A DNA stretch of 18,416 nt from Alphaproteobacteria bacterium (lineage in GTDB: Bacteria > Pseudomonadota > Alphaproteobacteria > Micavibrionales > Micavibrionaceae): the NCBI GenBank assembly GCA_002701555.1, contig NZVS01000024.1:1-18416 (forward strand), given 5' to 3'. The notes under the pieces were generated by a model. That model had not been told where the DNA came from and ran no database searches. It saw nothing but the letters and a program-made list of their open reading frames with translations. The first letter of the stretch is position 1, and the number at the start of each line of letters is the position of its first letter. This document shows positions 1 to 8,031 of this stretch, in pieces. The position numbers were made by a program, and so were the translations under genes.

Positions 1-627
1 AGCTTCGGCCTCACTTTCTATAGAAAAGGAAGAGCCGGCCTCGGCCTCCTCACCTGATACAACTGACAAGCTGTTTGAAATTGTGCTCGATGAATTTCTT
101 ACGAGGGAAAGGTAGTCGACTTTATATGTTTTCGTGTATGGCGTATCTAATTCAACACGCAAACGATCATCTTCAAACTCATAACGAAGTCCCGCTATTT
201 GGGATATTCTCTCAATAACAATATCAAAAGGTCTGTTTTTAGCTGTAAATATAATTGAACCCGATATACGCGGGTCAAGCTCAAGGTCATATCCGGCCTG
301 GGTTGCAAGCTCGAATAGAACATCCCTAAGGGGAATCGTTTGATTTACCGAAACTGATACAAGGGGAATTGGCCTTAAGCTTTCAGAAACTGGAGAAACA
401 TATGATTCTAATTGAGGAATGTCTTCAGTAGATGCAAAGTTTTCAAACTCTGCTTGTCTTGGTGACATGGCATCTCTAAAGTCCTGAACATCCATGTTAG
501 TTGCTCTGTCTTCGGACAGGTAGTTTTCACCGAGTTCGCAACCTGATAAAAAAACTATACTCATAACTGCAACAGTCAAAAAGAATGTTGGCAAATATTT
601 TAAGTCAAAAGACGAGGGCGAAAACAT
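1..627 (-). CDS. mshL: MshL/PilQ-type outer-membrane secretin, lipoprotein (5' part; gene runs off the window)
   Basis: Only the first 209 codons are visible; the gene continues beyond base 1. The start is the ATG at 627-625, with GAGG seven bases upstream. The N-terminus is a lipoprotein signal: a hydrophobic stretch (about residues 12-28) ending in LSGC, with Cys30 as the predicted lipidated residue. Residues about 90-165 look like a secretin/TonB short N-terminal (STN) domain (motifs IPLRDVLFELATQAGY and GLRYEFEDDRLRV), followed by YKVDYLSLVRNSSST, typical of MshL-type secretins at entry to the N-domains. Secretins form the outer-membrane ring through which the pilus passes. The position directly after pilT-pilU fits. 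The membrane-ring domain is not in view, so the assignment rests on the N-terminal region and context. I infer the MSHA-type subfamily from the lipoprotein signal and the post-STN motif; PilQ or GspD naming is possible. Confidence 0.85.
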   Translation of the reverse strand, partial: MFSPSSFDLKYLPTFFLTVAVMSIVFLSGCELGENYLSEDRATNMDVQDFRDAMSPRQAEFENFASTEDIPQLESYVSPVSESLRPIPLVSVSVNQTIPLRDVLFELATQAGYDLELDPRISGSIIFTAKNRPFDIVIERISQIAGLRYEFEDDRLRVELDTPYTKTYKVDYLSLVRNSSSTISNSLSVVSGEEAEAGSSFSIESEAEA

Positions 628-714
628 GAATAAACCTCATAAATATGGCGAATTAGTTACCGTACAGAATCATACGAAACTATAATGACTTGCTATAAAC
701 TATATGGCAAGGTC

Positions 715-1857
715 TTAATCAGAAATACTAAGTAAAGATGTGTCCAGAGAAGATAACCCTGATCCGAGCTCGAATTCATCCTTCTCTTTTTCAATATTAA
801 TCTGTTTAAGTTTCATCTGCATTTCAGCAGGAATATCGGCTTGTGCAATGGCAACCTCTTCACTAATACTTCCCTCTACGTAAAGTTTAATCAAAGCCTG
901 ATCAAAGGTTTGCATGCCGGAATTTGAATTTTGTTGAATAACTTCTCTAATCTTCCCAATCTTACCTTCATAGATTAGTTCCCTAATAAAACCTTGATTT
1001 AACATTAGCTCCACTGCGAGTGTCATACCGCCCTGTAGAGAAGGTACAAGTCTTTGCGATAAGATGGCTTTCAAATTCATGGATAAACTCAACCTTATTT
1101 GATCATGCATGTCATCAGGGAAAAGGTTTATTATCCTCTCAATAGTCTGATAGCTATTAGTTGCATGAATTGTCGCCAAACAAAGATGGCCTGTTTCAGC
1201 AGCCATCATAGTTTGTTCCATAACCTCCCTATCCCTCACCTCTCCTATCAGGATTACATCAGGTCTCTGACGCAGTGAGTTTTTCAGGGCCACGGCATAA
1301 CTTTCCGTATCCACCCCTACTTCTCTTTGTGTAATAAGCGATTTTTTATGTTCATGGTGAAATTCGATAGGATCTTCTATTGTTATAATATGGCCTTCAC
1401 TATTTTGATTTCTGTAATCAACCATTGAGGCAAGAGTTGTGGATTTACCGGCACCAGTCATACCAGTAATAAAAATAATCCCTCTTTTCATGAGCGATAG
1501 CTGACCAAGCAAAGATGGTAAACGTAATGCCTCAAAGTTAGGTATATCCGAAACAATACGACGGATCACGAGAGCTGGAGATTGCCTTTGCTTAAGAGCA
1601 TTTAAACGAAACCGACCATACCTGCCGATTTCAAGGGATGTATTGAGCTCCATATGCGACTCAAAATCACGCATTTGCCTAGTCGTTAGAGTATTCCCTA
1701 ACGCTTCTTGTATATCATCTTCAGTTAACGCTTTTTCTGATATTGGGTGCAATTCATCATCTATTCGCAACAATGCTTTTGCACCTTTGGTCAGATATAG
1801 ATCTGACGCATTATGCGTTATCATCTGCTCAAGATACTTTAAAATAACAGGTGTCAA
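715..1857 (-). CDS. pilU: PilU, type IV pilus retraction ATPase paralogue
   Basis: A 380-residue PilT/PilU-family hexameric ATPase of the cytoplasmic pilus motor. Walker A is GMTGAGKST (about 132-140). The Walker B region is DVILIGEVRD, preceded by SLRQRP, and followed by AETGHLCLATIHA. QRLVP and GMQTFDQAL further on are typical of PilU rather than PilT, as is the longer C-terminal tail rich in Lys and Glu. PilU normally works together with PilT, adding force to retraction. The start is a TTG at 1857-1855 overlapping the pilT stop (TTGA), with GAGG ten bases upstream. It gives an N-terminus that aligns with PilT (ASDLYLTKG versus ASDLHLSAG), so the first ATG at codon 12 is too late. The tail-to-head overlap indicates translational coupling with pilT. 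Confidence 0.92.
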   Translation of the reverse strand: MTPVILKYLEQMITHNASDLYLTKGAKALLRIDDELHPISEKALTEDDIQEALGNTLTTRQMRDFESHMELNTSLEIGRYGRFRLNALKQRQSPALVIRRIVSDIPNFEALRLPSLLGQLSLMKRGIIFITGMTGAGKSTTLASMVDYRNQNSEGHIITIEDPIEFHHEHKKSLITQREVGVDTESYAVALKNSLRQRPDVILIGEVRDREVMEQTMMAAETGHLCLATIHATNSYQTIERIINLFPDDMHDQIRLSLSMNLKAILSQRLVPSLQGGMTLAVELMLNQGFIRELIYEGKIGKIREVIQQNSNSGMQTFDQALIKLYVEGSISEEVAIAQADIPAEMQMKLKQINIEKEKDEFELGSGLSSLDTSLLSISD

Positions 1858-3050
1858 AATGAGTACCCCTCATCTTCATCAGCTACGTTTCGACTTTGTT
1901 GAGATGCGATACCAGCAGAGGATGAACTTGCACCAGGGTTTGTTCCATGTTGATTTTGATCGACGCGCCCACCACCCAAAGCGACCGAGACATCACCTTC
2001 TTCTTGAGCGTCGTCTGCATCATTTGCAATTGCCAGGACACGCCTTGCCTCTGTCTTGTCGATTACTCCAGAGGCAAGTAGGTCTTGAATAGCATCTTCC
2101 ATCGTTTGCATACCGTATCTGGAACCAGTCTGCATCATAGAGAATAGTTGAGGTATCTGGTTCTCCCTAATCAAGTTTCTAACAGCACCCGTTCCAACCA
2201 GTATCTCAAAAACACCGGCGCGGCCCTTCCCATCAGCCGTGCGAACAAGGGTCTGAGCAATAACCCCCTGCAATGAGCTTGCTAACATTGCACGGATCAT
2301 ATCCTTTTCACTTCCTGGAAACACATCAATTAGTCTGTCTATTGTTTTATGAGCTGAGTTAGCATGGAGCGTTCCAAACACCAAGTGCCCAGTTTCAGCG
2401 GCTGTAAGAGCGAGGGAAATCGTCTCGTGATCCCTCATCTCCCCGACAAGGATTACATCAGGATCTTCACGAAGAGCACTTTTTAGAGCTGTTTTAAAAT
2501 CCTTTGTGTCTTCGCCCACCTCTCTGTGGTTTATGAGGCTTTTTTGCGATGTATGGAAAAATTCGACAGGGTCTTCGATAGTAAGAACGTGCTTCTGCTC
2601 ATGCATATTCACATAGTTAATCATTGCTGCCAAAGTAGTTGATTTACCACTACCTGTACCGCCTGTAATCAAGACAATCCCTTTTTCAAGAGTAGCCATA
2701 CGCCTTACAACCTTTGGTAGATTCAATTCTTCCATTGTAGGGATTTCAGACGGGATAGTCCTAAACACAGCTGCTGTTCCGAGCCTGGTATTAAAAGCAT
2801 TTACACGGAAACGTGCCTTTTCTCCGAAAGATATAGCAAAATCCAGGTCCATCTCTTTCTCGTAAGCCGCTCTTTGATCCTCAGTCATGACAGAATACAA
2901 CATTGATCTTATATCTTCTGAGGAGAGCTCTTGGGTTTTAACCCTCTTCATCTGTCCATTTACCCTTACAATAGGCTGGTTTCCTGCACTAAGGTGCAAG
3001 TCAGATGCTTTATTCTGCATAACAAAAGCAAGTAATTGGGTAATATCCAC
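1854..3050 (-). CDS. pilT: PilT, type IV pilus retraction ATPase with an extra C-terminal tail
   Basis: A clear PilT: Walker A GGTGSGKST (about 130-138), Asp box TIEDPVEF, Walker B DVILVGEMRD (about 198-207), His box AETGHLVFGTLHA, and AVRNLIRE (about 289-296), the C-terminal motif needed for retraction in PilT proteins. It depolymerises the pilus from the cytoplasmic base at PilC. The start is GTG at 3050-3048 with AGGAG eight bases upstream; MDITQLLAFVMQNKASDLHLS is the usual PilT beginning. At 398 residues it is longer than typical PilT (about 345). The surplus is a low-complexity tail (about 343-398) rich in Asp, Ser, Gly, Gln and Asn, ending DEDEGYSF. The tail is probably disordered and its role is unknown. 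A strong candidate promoter lies just upstream, and pilU overlaps the stop codon. Confidence 0.95.
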   Translation of the reverse strand: MDITQLLAFVMQNKASDLHLSAGNQPIVRVNGQMKRVKTQELSSEDIRSMLYSVMTEDQRAAYEKEMDLDFAISFGEKARFRVNAFNTRLGTAAVFRTIPSEIPTMEELNLPKVVRRMATLEKGIVLITGGTGSGKSTTLAAMINYVNMHEQKHVLTIEDPVEFFHTSQKSLINHREVGEDTKDFKTALKSALREDPDVILVGEMRDHETISLALTAAETGHLVFGTLHANSAHKTIDRLIDVFPGSEKDMIRAMLASSLQGVIAQTLVRTADGKGRAGVFEILVGTGAVRNLIRENQIPQLFSMMQTGSRYGMQTMEDAIQDLLASGVIDKTEARRVLAIANDADDAQEEGDVSVALGGGRVDQNQHGTNPGASSSSAGIASQQSRNVADEDEGYSF

Positions 3051-3086
3051 GGGGAAGTCTCCTAAGAATTAAAGGGTCTTGTAATT

Positions 3087-3115
3087 ATTCTACCATGATA
3101 GCGGCAGAGTGTTAA
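3087..3115 (-). promoter_or_regulatory. Candidate sigma70 promoter of pilT-pilU
   Basis: Read on the minus strand, TTAACA (3115-3110), a 17-base spacer and TAGAAT (3092-3087) match the -35 and -10 consensus at five of six positions each. A TGG directly before the -10 forms an extended -10 element. Transcription would begin near 3080, about 30 bases before the GTG of pilT and upstream of its Shine-Dalgarno sequence. It occupies the 84-base gap after the pilD-like gene. Prediction from sequence only. Confidence 0.6.
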
Positions 3116-3134
3116 TAAAAGCTTTTCGGCAAAT

Positions 3135-3914
3135 TCACAGTAAATCATATGGTTGTAAAAGAATATATATAAGGAAAGATATTGAGAAAAAACCATTAAA
3201 ACGGCTTGAAGAGGTAAAACCCGAAACATAATGACAAAGTAAAACGAGAAGCATTGTTACAGTAACGAATACAGGTAAATTGCTCCACCCCACCCAAATA
3301 GCATAAACAGTAAAGCAAACCAGTGTTGGACGACTGAGGCCTTTTGAAAATAATAGTGTCATAGACCAGGCATAAATTAGTATTGCCACGCCTCCCGCTA
3401 TCGCTGAAAAAGTCAGAATTTTGAACAGGTGTAGAGGATCTTCGGAAACATACACCATACCTAACCAAGTTATAAAACTAATCAAAAAGAAAATTTTTAT
3501 GAGTCTGGATTGAGAGTGGCTATCGTTTTTCCAGGCGGCCACTAGCAAAGTTATGCTAATAGGCAGGATAAGAAGCAAACCTAAAGTAATAATCGAAACC
3601 TGATAATGAAATACAATAAAAGCCGTAAAAAAAGTGACCACTATTTCAATGAGTGGGTAATCTACTGGTATTACAGACTTGCAATATCGGCATTTACCCC
3701 TTAGCAACAACCAGGAAAGCACGGGGATCAAATCGAAAGCTTGTAATTTATGCCCACATTTTGGACATTGCGAGCGCGCGGCAATTTTCTTATTATCTAT
3801 CAGGTTAAAGAGGACAGACTGCCCGTTCATGTGCCTATATATAAGGGCTGTAGTAAAGCTGCCAAGAATTAAGCCTATTAAAATACCAACAAATATAAAA
3901 AAGGTATCTTCCAT
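3135..3914 (-). CDS. PilD-like prepilin peptidase homologue lacking the GxGD active-site motif
   Basis: A 259-residue polytopic membrane protein. Its first third is a clear PilD/GspO N-terminal region: TM1 containing LILGSFTTALIYR, then a cytoplasmic loop with two zinc-type pairs CPKC (50-53) and CRYC (75-78), IPVLSWLLLRGKCRYC, and YPLIE. The rest is hydrophobic, with five to six further membrane segments as in the family (about 97-240). However, the catalytic aspartates of this aspartic peptidase are not evident. The place of GxGDxKL reads KGLSRPTL (about 191-198), and the first site (LID...PD in active enzymes) reads AAWKNDSHSQSR, where Asp131 is only a doubtful substitute. I infer loss of peptidase activity, with the cytoplasmic domain kept. 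The ATG lies 18 bases after the stop of the TPR gene, with AGG overlapping that stop. Alternatively it is a highly diverged active enzyme. Confidence 0.75.
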   Translation of the reverse strand: MEDTFFIFVGILIGLILGSFTTALIYRHMNGQSVLFNLIDNKKIAARSQCPKCGHKLQAFDLIPVLSWLLLRGKCRYCKSVIPVDYPLIEIVVTFFTAFIVFHYQVSIITLGLLLILPISITLLVAAWKNDSHSQSRLIKIFFLISFITWLGMVYVSEDPLHLFKILTFSAIAGGVAILIYAWSMTLLFSKGLSRPTLVCFTVYAIWVGWSNLPVFVTVTMLLVLLCHYVSGFTSSSRFNGFFSISFLIYILLQPYDLL

Positions 3915-3932
3915 TTTTAAAGGCCATAACCT

Positions 3933-5903
3933 TTATCGCCTAATTACAGAAAGCCTGTCATAAATTCTCTCTCTGGGCACAGAGAGGCTATTTCCGTGTA
4001 TTGCATCAACCTCTAAAGCTTTTTCATAGAAAGAGATTGCAGAGCTTATATCCCCGCGTCTTTCTGAAACGATGGCCATGTTATATTGGTGCATGGCATT
4101 TTCAGGTTGTAGAGAGGAGGCTATTCCCAAATATCTGAGGGATTCGTCAAAGTTACGCATATCAGCGTAAGTCAAGCCAATCTGAGCTGCAATATTCACG
4201 TTGCCCGGGTATTGTTGCCTCAACGACATTAATCTATCAAGTGCAAACACCGGGTTTTCCTGCCTCAAAAGCCCCATAAGGTTGACCACCGCATCAGCGT
4301 TATTAGGATGCAATATAAGCAATTCCTCATATGCTTGTATTGCCTCAGCAGTGCGGTTGGTCTTCTGCATGGCGATTGCGCGTCCCATTAAAATTCGTGG
4401 GTCTCTTTTATTCATAGAGTAAAGTTTGTTGTAAAAGCCCAAGGCTGCTTCATAACGACCCAAAGTAGAGGCCCTTTCGGCAGCAATCAATTCTGATTCA
4501 AGGCTATTGGCACTAATAATATTTTCAACAACAACAAATCGGCTGCCTGGCTCCAGCCTAGGGTCTACCATTGAGGGACCGGCATTTTGTATCGCCTGAT
4601 CGGATTCTAAAGCTTCAATGGTTGCATCGAAAAAGACATCTTCTGGTATACTGCCATCTTGAGGATTATTAACCACAATAACATTTCTTTCTCCCGAAGA
4701 TTCATTTCCTTGGCTAACTGCATCTACAGTAGCGATTGGAAGGTTATTTGTATTTGCCGCTGCGGTCGGTAGAGCCTCTTGGGATGGTGTTGGCTGCATA
4801 ACCTGACTCGGATTTTGGTTTTCCTCTGGAACGACTATTTCCACAGTATCCAAATTACCTGCAGGTATAGATTCCGAAGTAGGGTCGACCATATCAGTTT
4901 GAACTGCATCCAATTCGCCGATAACTGCTACATCATCAGTCTGGTTTATAGTATTTTCTTCTTCGAAAACATCATCAGGGATAACAACATCTGAGCTGGT
5001 AACGACCTCATCTTCCGGCATGCTATCGAAAGCTTGTTCGCCTACTTGGAAATCGTCATTAGTCTCCAAAGGATCCGAAAAATTATCTTCTATCTCAAAC
5101 TGTTGAGTGTCACCTGTATCATTAACAGAGGAGTTGTCTACAATTTGCTGGTCAAACTCAGAACTATTTCCCTCAAAATTATCACTTATATTAGAATCAA
5201 TTGTTTCTTGAGACGCTATATCTTCTGGCACAGCCATAGGATCTACATAATTGTTTTCAACTTGCGGAACATCCTGCTGTTGAGCTTCGGCTGCGATATC
5301 AGCATTATTGGCAGGTGGCGCTACATTAGCAACAGGCATGTTTGTTGGCTCTGAACTTCCCAGAAGAAAATAGCCCGCTGCACCGAGAACCAATATACCT
5401 AACGCGCCGTAAATTATCATACGGCTTTTATTTCCGCCTTCTTTCAAAGATTTTCCTTTAGACGCACTTGGAGGTGCAAGGAAATCGTCCTCTATGTCTT
5501 CTTCGCTATCAAGATACGCGTCATAGGTATCTAAATCATCGTCAGGATCAAAAGTTTCATAGTCTTCATAATCGACATCCGTCACTTGTGTAGTATCTGA
5601 AGAATATCCCTCATTATTATGCGCAGGAGCTCCAGGCTCACGCATCATAAATTCATCTTCTGAAAGGTCAGAAGATGAAGGTGCGTTCACTTCGTGACTT
5701 GGTGATTGAGGTGTTCCGATCTCTTCTTCCTGATCTTCAAAAGGATTGAAACGCTCTTCCGTTTCATTAGGATTTTCACGCACATTTTCTGTTTGCTTGT
5801 GTTTCAATGGGTTTTGTACAGATCCCTGGACGGTCTTTTCTTCAGGGCCAGTCTCAAAATCAAGACCGTTTTCGTCCCGGCTGTTATCATCCCGATTATC
5901 CAT
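3933..5903 (-). CDS. Acidic single-pass membrane protein with periplasmic TPR repeats (MshN-like)
   Basis: 656 residues. The N-terminal 155 or so are very acidic and low in complexity (Asp/Glu/Ser/Tyr runs such as DVDYEDYETFDPDDDLDTYD) and end in a short basic patch. A single membrane span follows (about 161-182, MIIYGALGILVLGAAGYFLLG); by the positive-inside rule the acidic part should be cytoplasmic. Residues 185-450 are another acidic, Asn/Gln/Thr-rich, probably disordered periplasmic stretch. The last 190 residues hold at least four TPR-type helix pairs (e.g. GRYEAALGFYNKLYSMNKRDP, AEAIQAYEELLILHPNNADA, GDISSAISFYEKALEVD). This architecture resembles MshN of the MSHA system, where a TM-anchored TPR protein assists pilus assembly, but it is much larger. 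The start is ATG 5903-5901 with AGG about seven bases upstream. Specific function is inferred from architecture and operon position only. Confidence 0.8.
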   Translation of the reverse strand: MDNRDDNSRDENGLDFETGPEEKTVQGSVQNPLKHKQTENVRENPNETEERFNPFEDQEEEIGTPQSPSHEVNAPSSSDLSEDEFMMREPGAPAHNNEGYSSDTTQVTDVDYEDYETFDPDDDLDTYDAYLDSEEDIEDDFLAPPSASKGKSLKEGGNKSRMIIYGALGILVLGAAGYFLLGSSEPTNMPVANVAPPANNADIAAEAQQQDVPQVENNYVDPMAVPEDIASQETIDSNISDNFEGNSSEFDQQIVDNSSVNDTGDTQQFEIEDNFSDPLETNDDFQVGEQAFDSMPEDEVVTSSDVVIPDDVFEEENTINQTDDVAVIGELDAVQTDMVDPTSESIPAGNLDTVEIVVPEENQNPSQVMQPTPSQEALPTAAANTNNLPIATVDAVSQGNESSGERNVIVVNNPQDGSIPEDVFFDATIEALESDQAIQNAGPSMVDPRLEPGSRFVVVENIISANSLESELIAAERASTLGRYEAALGFYNKLYSMNKRDPRILMGRAIAMQKTNRTAEAIQAYEELLILHPNNADAVVNLMGLLRQENPVFALDRLMSLRQQYPGNVNIAAQIGLTYADMRNFDESLRYLGIASSLQPENAMHQYNMAIVSERRGDISSAISFYEKALEVDAIHGNSLSVPRERIYDRLSVIRR

Positions 5904-5987
5904 AAATTTACCTGTCCAATTGTGTTGAAAATATCCTAAAGGGCCTAAATTTCTCTAAGTGTAGTCTATAAAAAACATTTTTAAAAG

Positions 5988-6752
5988 TTAAGCCGTATTT
6001 TTTAAGTCCATGTCTGGGGAAATAAGCTTAAGAAAAGCATGTTCCAATGTCTTTTGTTTTGTATCCTGCCTCAACTTTTCCGGTGTTCCTCGATAAACAA
6101 TATTACCATTGCTCAAAACAGCTACATTGTCACAAAGCTCATCCAGATCTGCAAGAATATGGCTTGATAAAAAGACAGTTTTGCCCCACCCCTTAATCTC
6201 TTTTAAAAGGGTCTTCACCCTTACCCGCGCCATCGGATCAAGACCACTCATCGGTTCATCCAGAATCAAAAACTGGCAAGGCGTAAGAACAGTAGCAATT
6301 AGCCCAAGCTTTTGCCTCATACCTTTAGAATAGGAGTCGACTTTCTTGCGTAAAAACTCTTTCTTTAACGCAAGCATATCCGCGAGTTTTTCTATATCCT
6401 CTTCCTTAACCTTGTGATGATAAAAATCACAAGTAAGTTTTATAAATTCAATACCAGACAAAAAGGACGGCGCATCAAAGCGTTCGGGGAGGTATGATAT
6501 CTGCTTTCTCGTATCCATATCATGGTTGTTCTGACCATAAATAAGTATTGTTTCTTCCGGACTCCCCCTTAAATCAAGGATTGTTTTAATGAGTGTTGTT
6601 TTCCCGACCCCGTTTAAACCTATAAGGCCAAATATTTCACCTTTCTGAACATCTAGAGAAATATTGTTTGCTACAGGCAAGTTTTTATAACCTATGCTGA
6701 GATCCTGAATATAAAGTGGTACATCAGTTAAGTCGCTTTTACTCTGTTCCAT
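5988..6752 (-). CDS. ABC transporter-type ATP-binding protein in the pilus operon
   Basis: A 254-residue ABC ATPase with all core motifs: Walker A GLNGVGKTT (about 45-53), signature YSKGMRQK (about 141-148), Walker B FLILDEP (about 162-168), D-loop SGLD and H-loop SSH (196-198). ISYLPE replaces the usual Q-loop, as in the CcmA/ABC-2 export group. No permease gene is adjacent. It lies between the mshK/pilP-like and TPR genes. I start it at the ATG 6752-6750: AGGA sits seven bases upstream and the previous stop is four bases away. The longer reading from a TTG at 6785 would overlap the previous gene and add 11 residues without family resemblance. A possible parallel is PilH of the Myxococcus PilGHI ABC system, which is needed for type IV pilus assembly; that assignment is inference. 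Confidence 0.87.
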   Translation of the reverse strand: MEQSKSDLTDVPLYIQDLSIGYKNLPVANNISLDVQKGEIFGLIGLNGVGKTTLIKTILDLRGSPEETILIYGQNNHDMDTRKQISYLPERFDAPSFLSGIEFIKLTCDFYHHKVKEEDIEKLADMLALKKEFLRKKVDSYSKGMRQKLGLIATVLTPCQFLILDEPMSGLDPMARVRVKTLLKEIKGWGKTVFLSSHILADLDELCDNVAVLSNGNIVYRGTPEKLRQDTKQKTLEHAFLKLISPDMDLKNTA

Positions 6753-6756
6753 ATGA

Positions 6757-7404
6757 CTATCCTGGTAAAAACATTCTTGCATCAATATTAAAACGCTGGT
6801 TCGGCCTTAAGCGAACTGGGTATATTTTGTTTGTGCCCCCATCAAACCACTTCAATTCAACATAATTCTCATAGACATTAATATCTAATATTTCTGACGG
6901 TATGGCATCTGGTGTAATGCGCGTTTGATTAATCCAGATAATCCAATCCTGATTACCATTATATAGTATCCCACCTAACTTAACTTCTCGCGGATAGGTT
7001 TTTTGTGTGCCTTCTCCTAAATCATCTTCTTGACCAATACCGCCATTCTCACTATTAGCAATTTCCTCCTCTGTCGGAGGTCTGGCAACAAAACTTGCAA
7101 GTGCTGTTTTTAACGCTCTATGCTCACCAGGCAAAAAGAAAAGAGATGGAAAATTAGGGGGAACAAACGAGTCCCGCTTGTAGATATTTTGTAGCTCGGA
7201 ATCCACAAGCTGCAAAATGATCAACTCTGGCGGTAACTCTTCCGTGTTCTGGCTGCTAAAGGCAATAGTGGGAGATGCAGACGGATCCCCTACAGCCTCG
7301 TTATCCATAGATACGTTGCTATCTTGGGCGAGCACCCCGAAAGATGTTAAAGATAAAATTATCAAACCAAAGAAAGTTGATTTTACTGATATTAGCCTGC
7401 TCAT
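6757..7404 (-). CDS. MshK/PilP-like periplasmic pilus assembly protein
   Basis: 215 residues with a Sec signal peptide (1-26, cleavage likely after VLA). A middle helical region (about 55-110) is followed by a linker and a small beta-rich C-terminal domain (about 140-205: VKLGGILYNGNQDWIIWINQ, then YVELKWFDGG). The pattern 'GI.Y......I..N....... I....I......V.L' is that of the HR/GspC-PilP-MshK domain family, whose members connect the inner-membrane PilN/PilO complex with the secretin. The ATG follows the pilO stop directly (TAGATG), so translation is probably coupled. The gene order (PilN, PilO, this, with a MshL secretin in the cluster) supports MshK or PilP. Sequence similarity by eye is modest, so I give no firm symbol. 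Confidence 0.7.
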   Translation of the reverse strand: MSRLISVKSTFFGLIILSLTSFGVLAQDSNVSMDNEAVGDPSASPTIAFSSQNTEELPPELIILQLVDSELQNIYKRDSFVPPNFPSLFFLPGEHRALKTALASFVARPPTEEEIANSENGGIGQEDDLGEGTQKTYPREVKLGGILYNGNQDWIIWINQTRITPDAIPSEILDINVYENYVELKWFDGGTNKIYPVRLRPNQRFNIDARMFLPG

Positions 7405-8031
7405 CTATTCCAAATCCTCTTCGGCTGGAATTGTAATCCAATTATATATCAAATTTGCCTGGATGAGAGTTACCGGGGTACCCGTACCAATTTGTCTAAG
7501 AACAACCTCATCAAGGTTTCTTGTTTTTGATATACTCATCTCTTCAATAATTAACTCGCCTGGAAACCTATCTTGCATCAGTTTAAGAAATGCAAATATT
7601 TCAAGGTCGTCTTGAGCCTCTAGGCTAAGATTTAATTTACTCTGTAAGTATACATGTCCGGCTTCCTGTGCCATCTGATTCTCTAAAATCTCACCAGGGT
7701 CTATCTCAAGCCTAGCCTTTATCAATCCTACGATATCACGGAAATTTTCTACAATTTCAGAAGCCTCAAGCCTGTTCTGATTTACAAAGAAACCTTCCTC
7801 TTCCAAAATACGGAAGTTTCTGATAGTCCCCTGAAGTTCGGTAAATTCCTGTCTTAGGCCAAGAACCTCCGACCTTTTCCCTGACGCTTGGGAGGAGACG
7901 GATTGATATTCACCGTTTAAAGTTTGAGTTTGCGGAACCATGAGAAAATATGCAGCAGCAAATAATATTATTGCAAATCCTGCAATAATTGCGATTGTCA
8001 ATATCCGCTTCATGCCGATTATATCTATCAA
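7405..8031 (-). CDS. pilO: PilO-like inner-membrane pilus assembly protein
   Basis: About 208 residues with PilO layout: a short cytoplasmic start, one TM segment (about 9-30, ILTIAIIAGFAIILFAAAYFLMV), a coiled-coil region (about 35-75) and a C-terminal alpha/beta domain. PilO pairs with PilN to form the periplasmic alignment subcomplex. The reading frame begins at TTG 8031-8029, overlapping the pilMN stop (TTGA); GGAGG in the end of pilMN lies about ten bases upstream. The only early alternative is ATG 8013-8011, which has no Shine-Dalgarno and would sit right at the TM. The stop codon abuts the next ATG. Primary sequence of PilO is poorly conserved, so the call depends on topology, size and position. 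Confidence 0.78.
   Translation of the reverse strand: MIDIIGMKRILTIAIIAGFAIILFAAAYFLMVPQTQTLNGEYQSVSSQASGKRSEVLGLRQEFTELQGTIRNFRILEEEGFFVNQNRLEASEIVENFRDIVGLIKARLEIDPGEILENQMAQEAGHVYLQSKLNLSLEAQDDLEIFAFLKLMQDRFPGELIIEEMSISKTRNLDEVVLRQIGTGTPVTLIQANLIYNWITIPAEEDLE

Noticed and set aside
605..640. An 11-codon reading frame (ATG at 640) overlapping the start of the secretin gene
   Set aside because: It has no Shine-Dalgarno of its own, and its GAGG serves the secretin ATG at 627; no evidence for a leader peptide.
1643..2092. A 149-codon plus-strand frame antisense to pilT and pilU
   Set aside because: No family features; it lies opposite two well-conserved ATPase genes and is a codon shadow.
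3196..3468. A 90-codon alternative frame inside the PilD-like gene that might mark a frameshift restoring the active site
   Set aside because: Its translation has no GxGD motif or membrane segments, and the main frame stays hydrophobic throughout.
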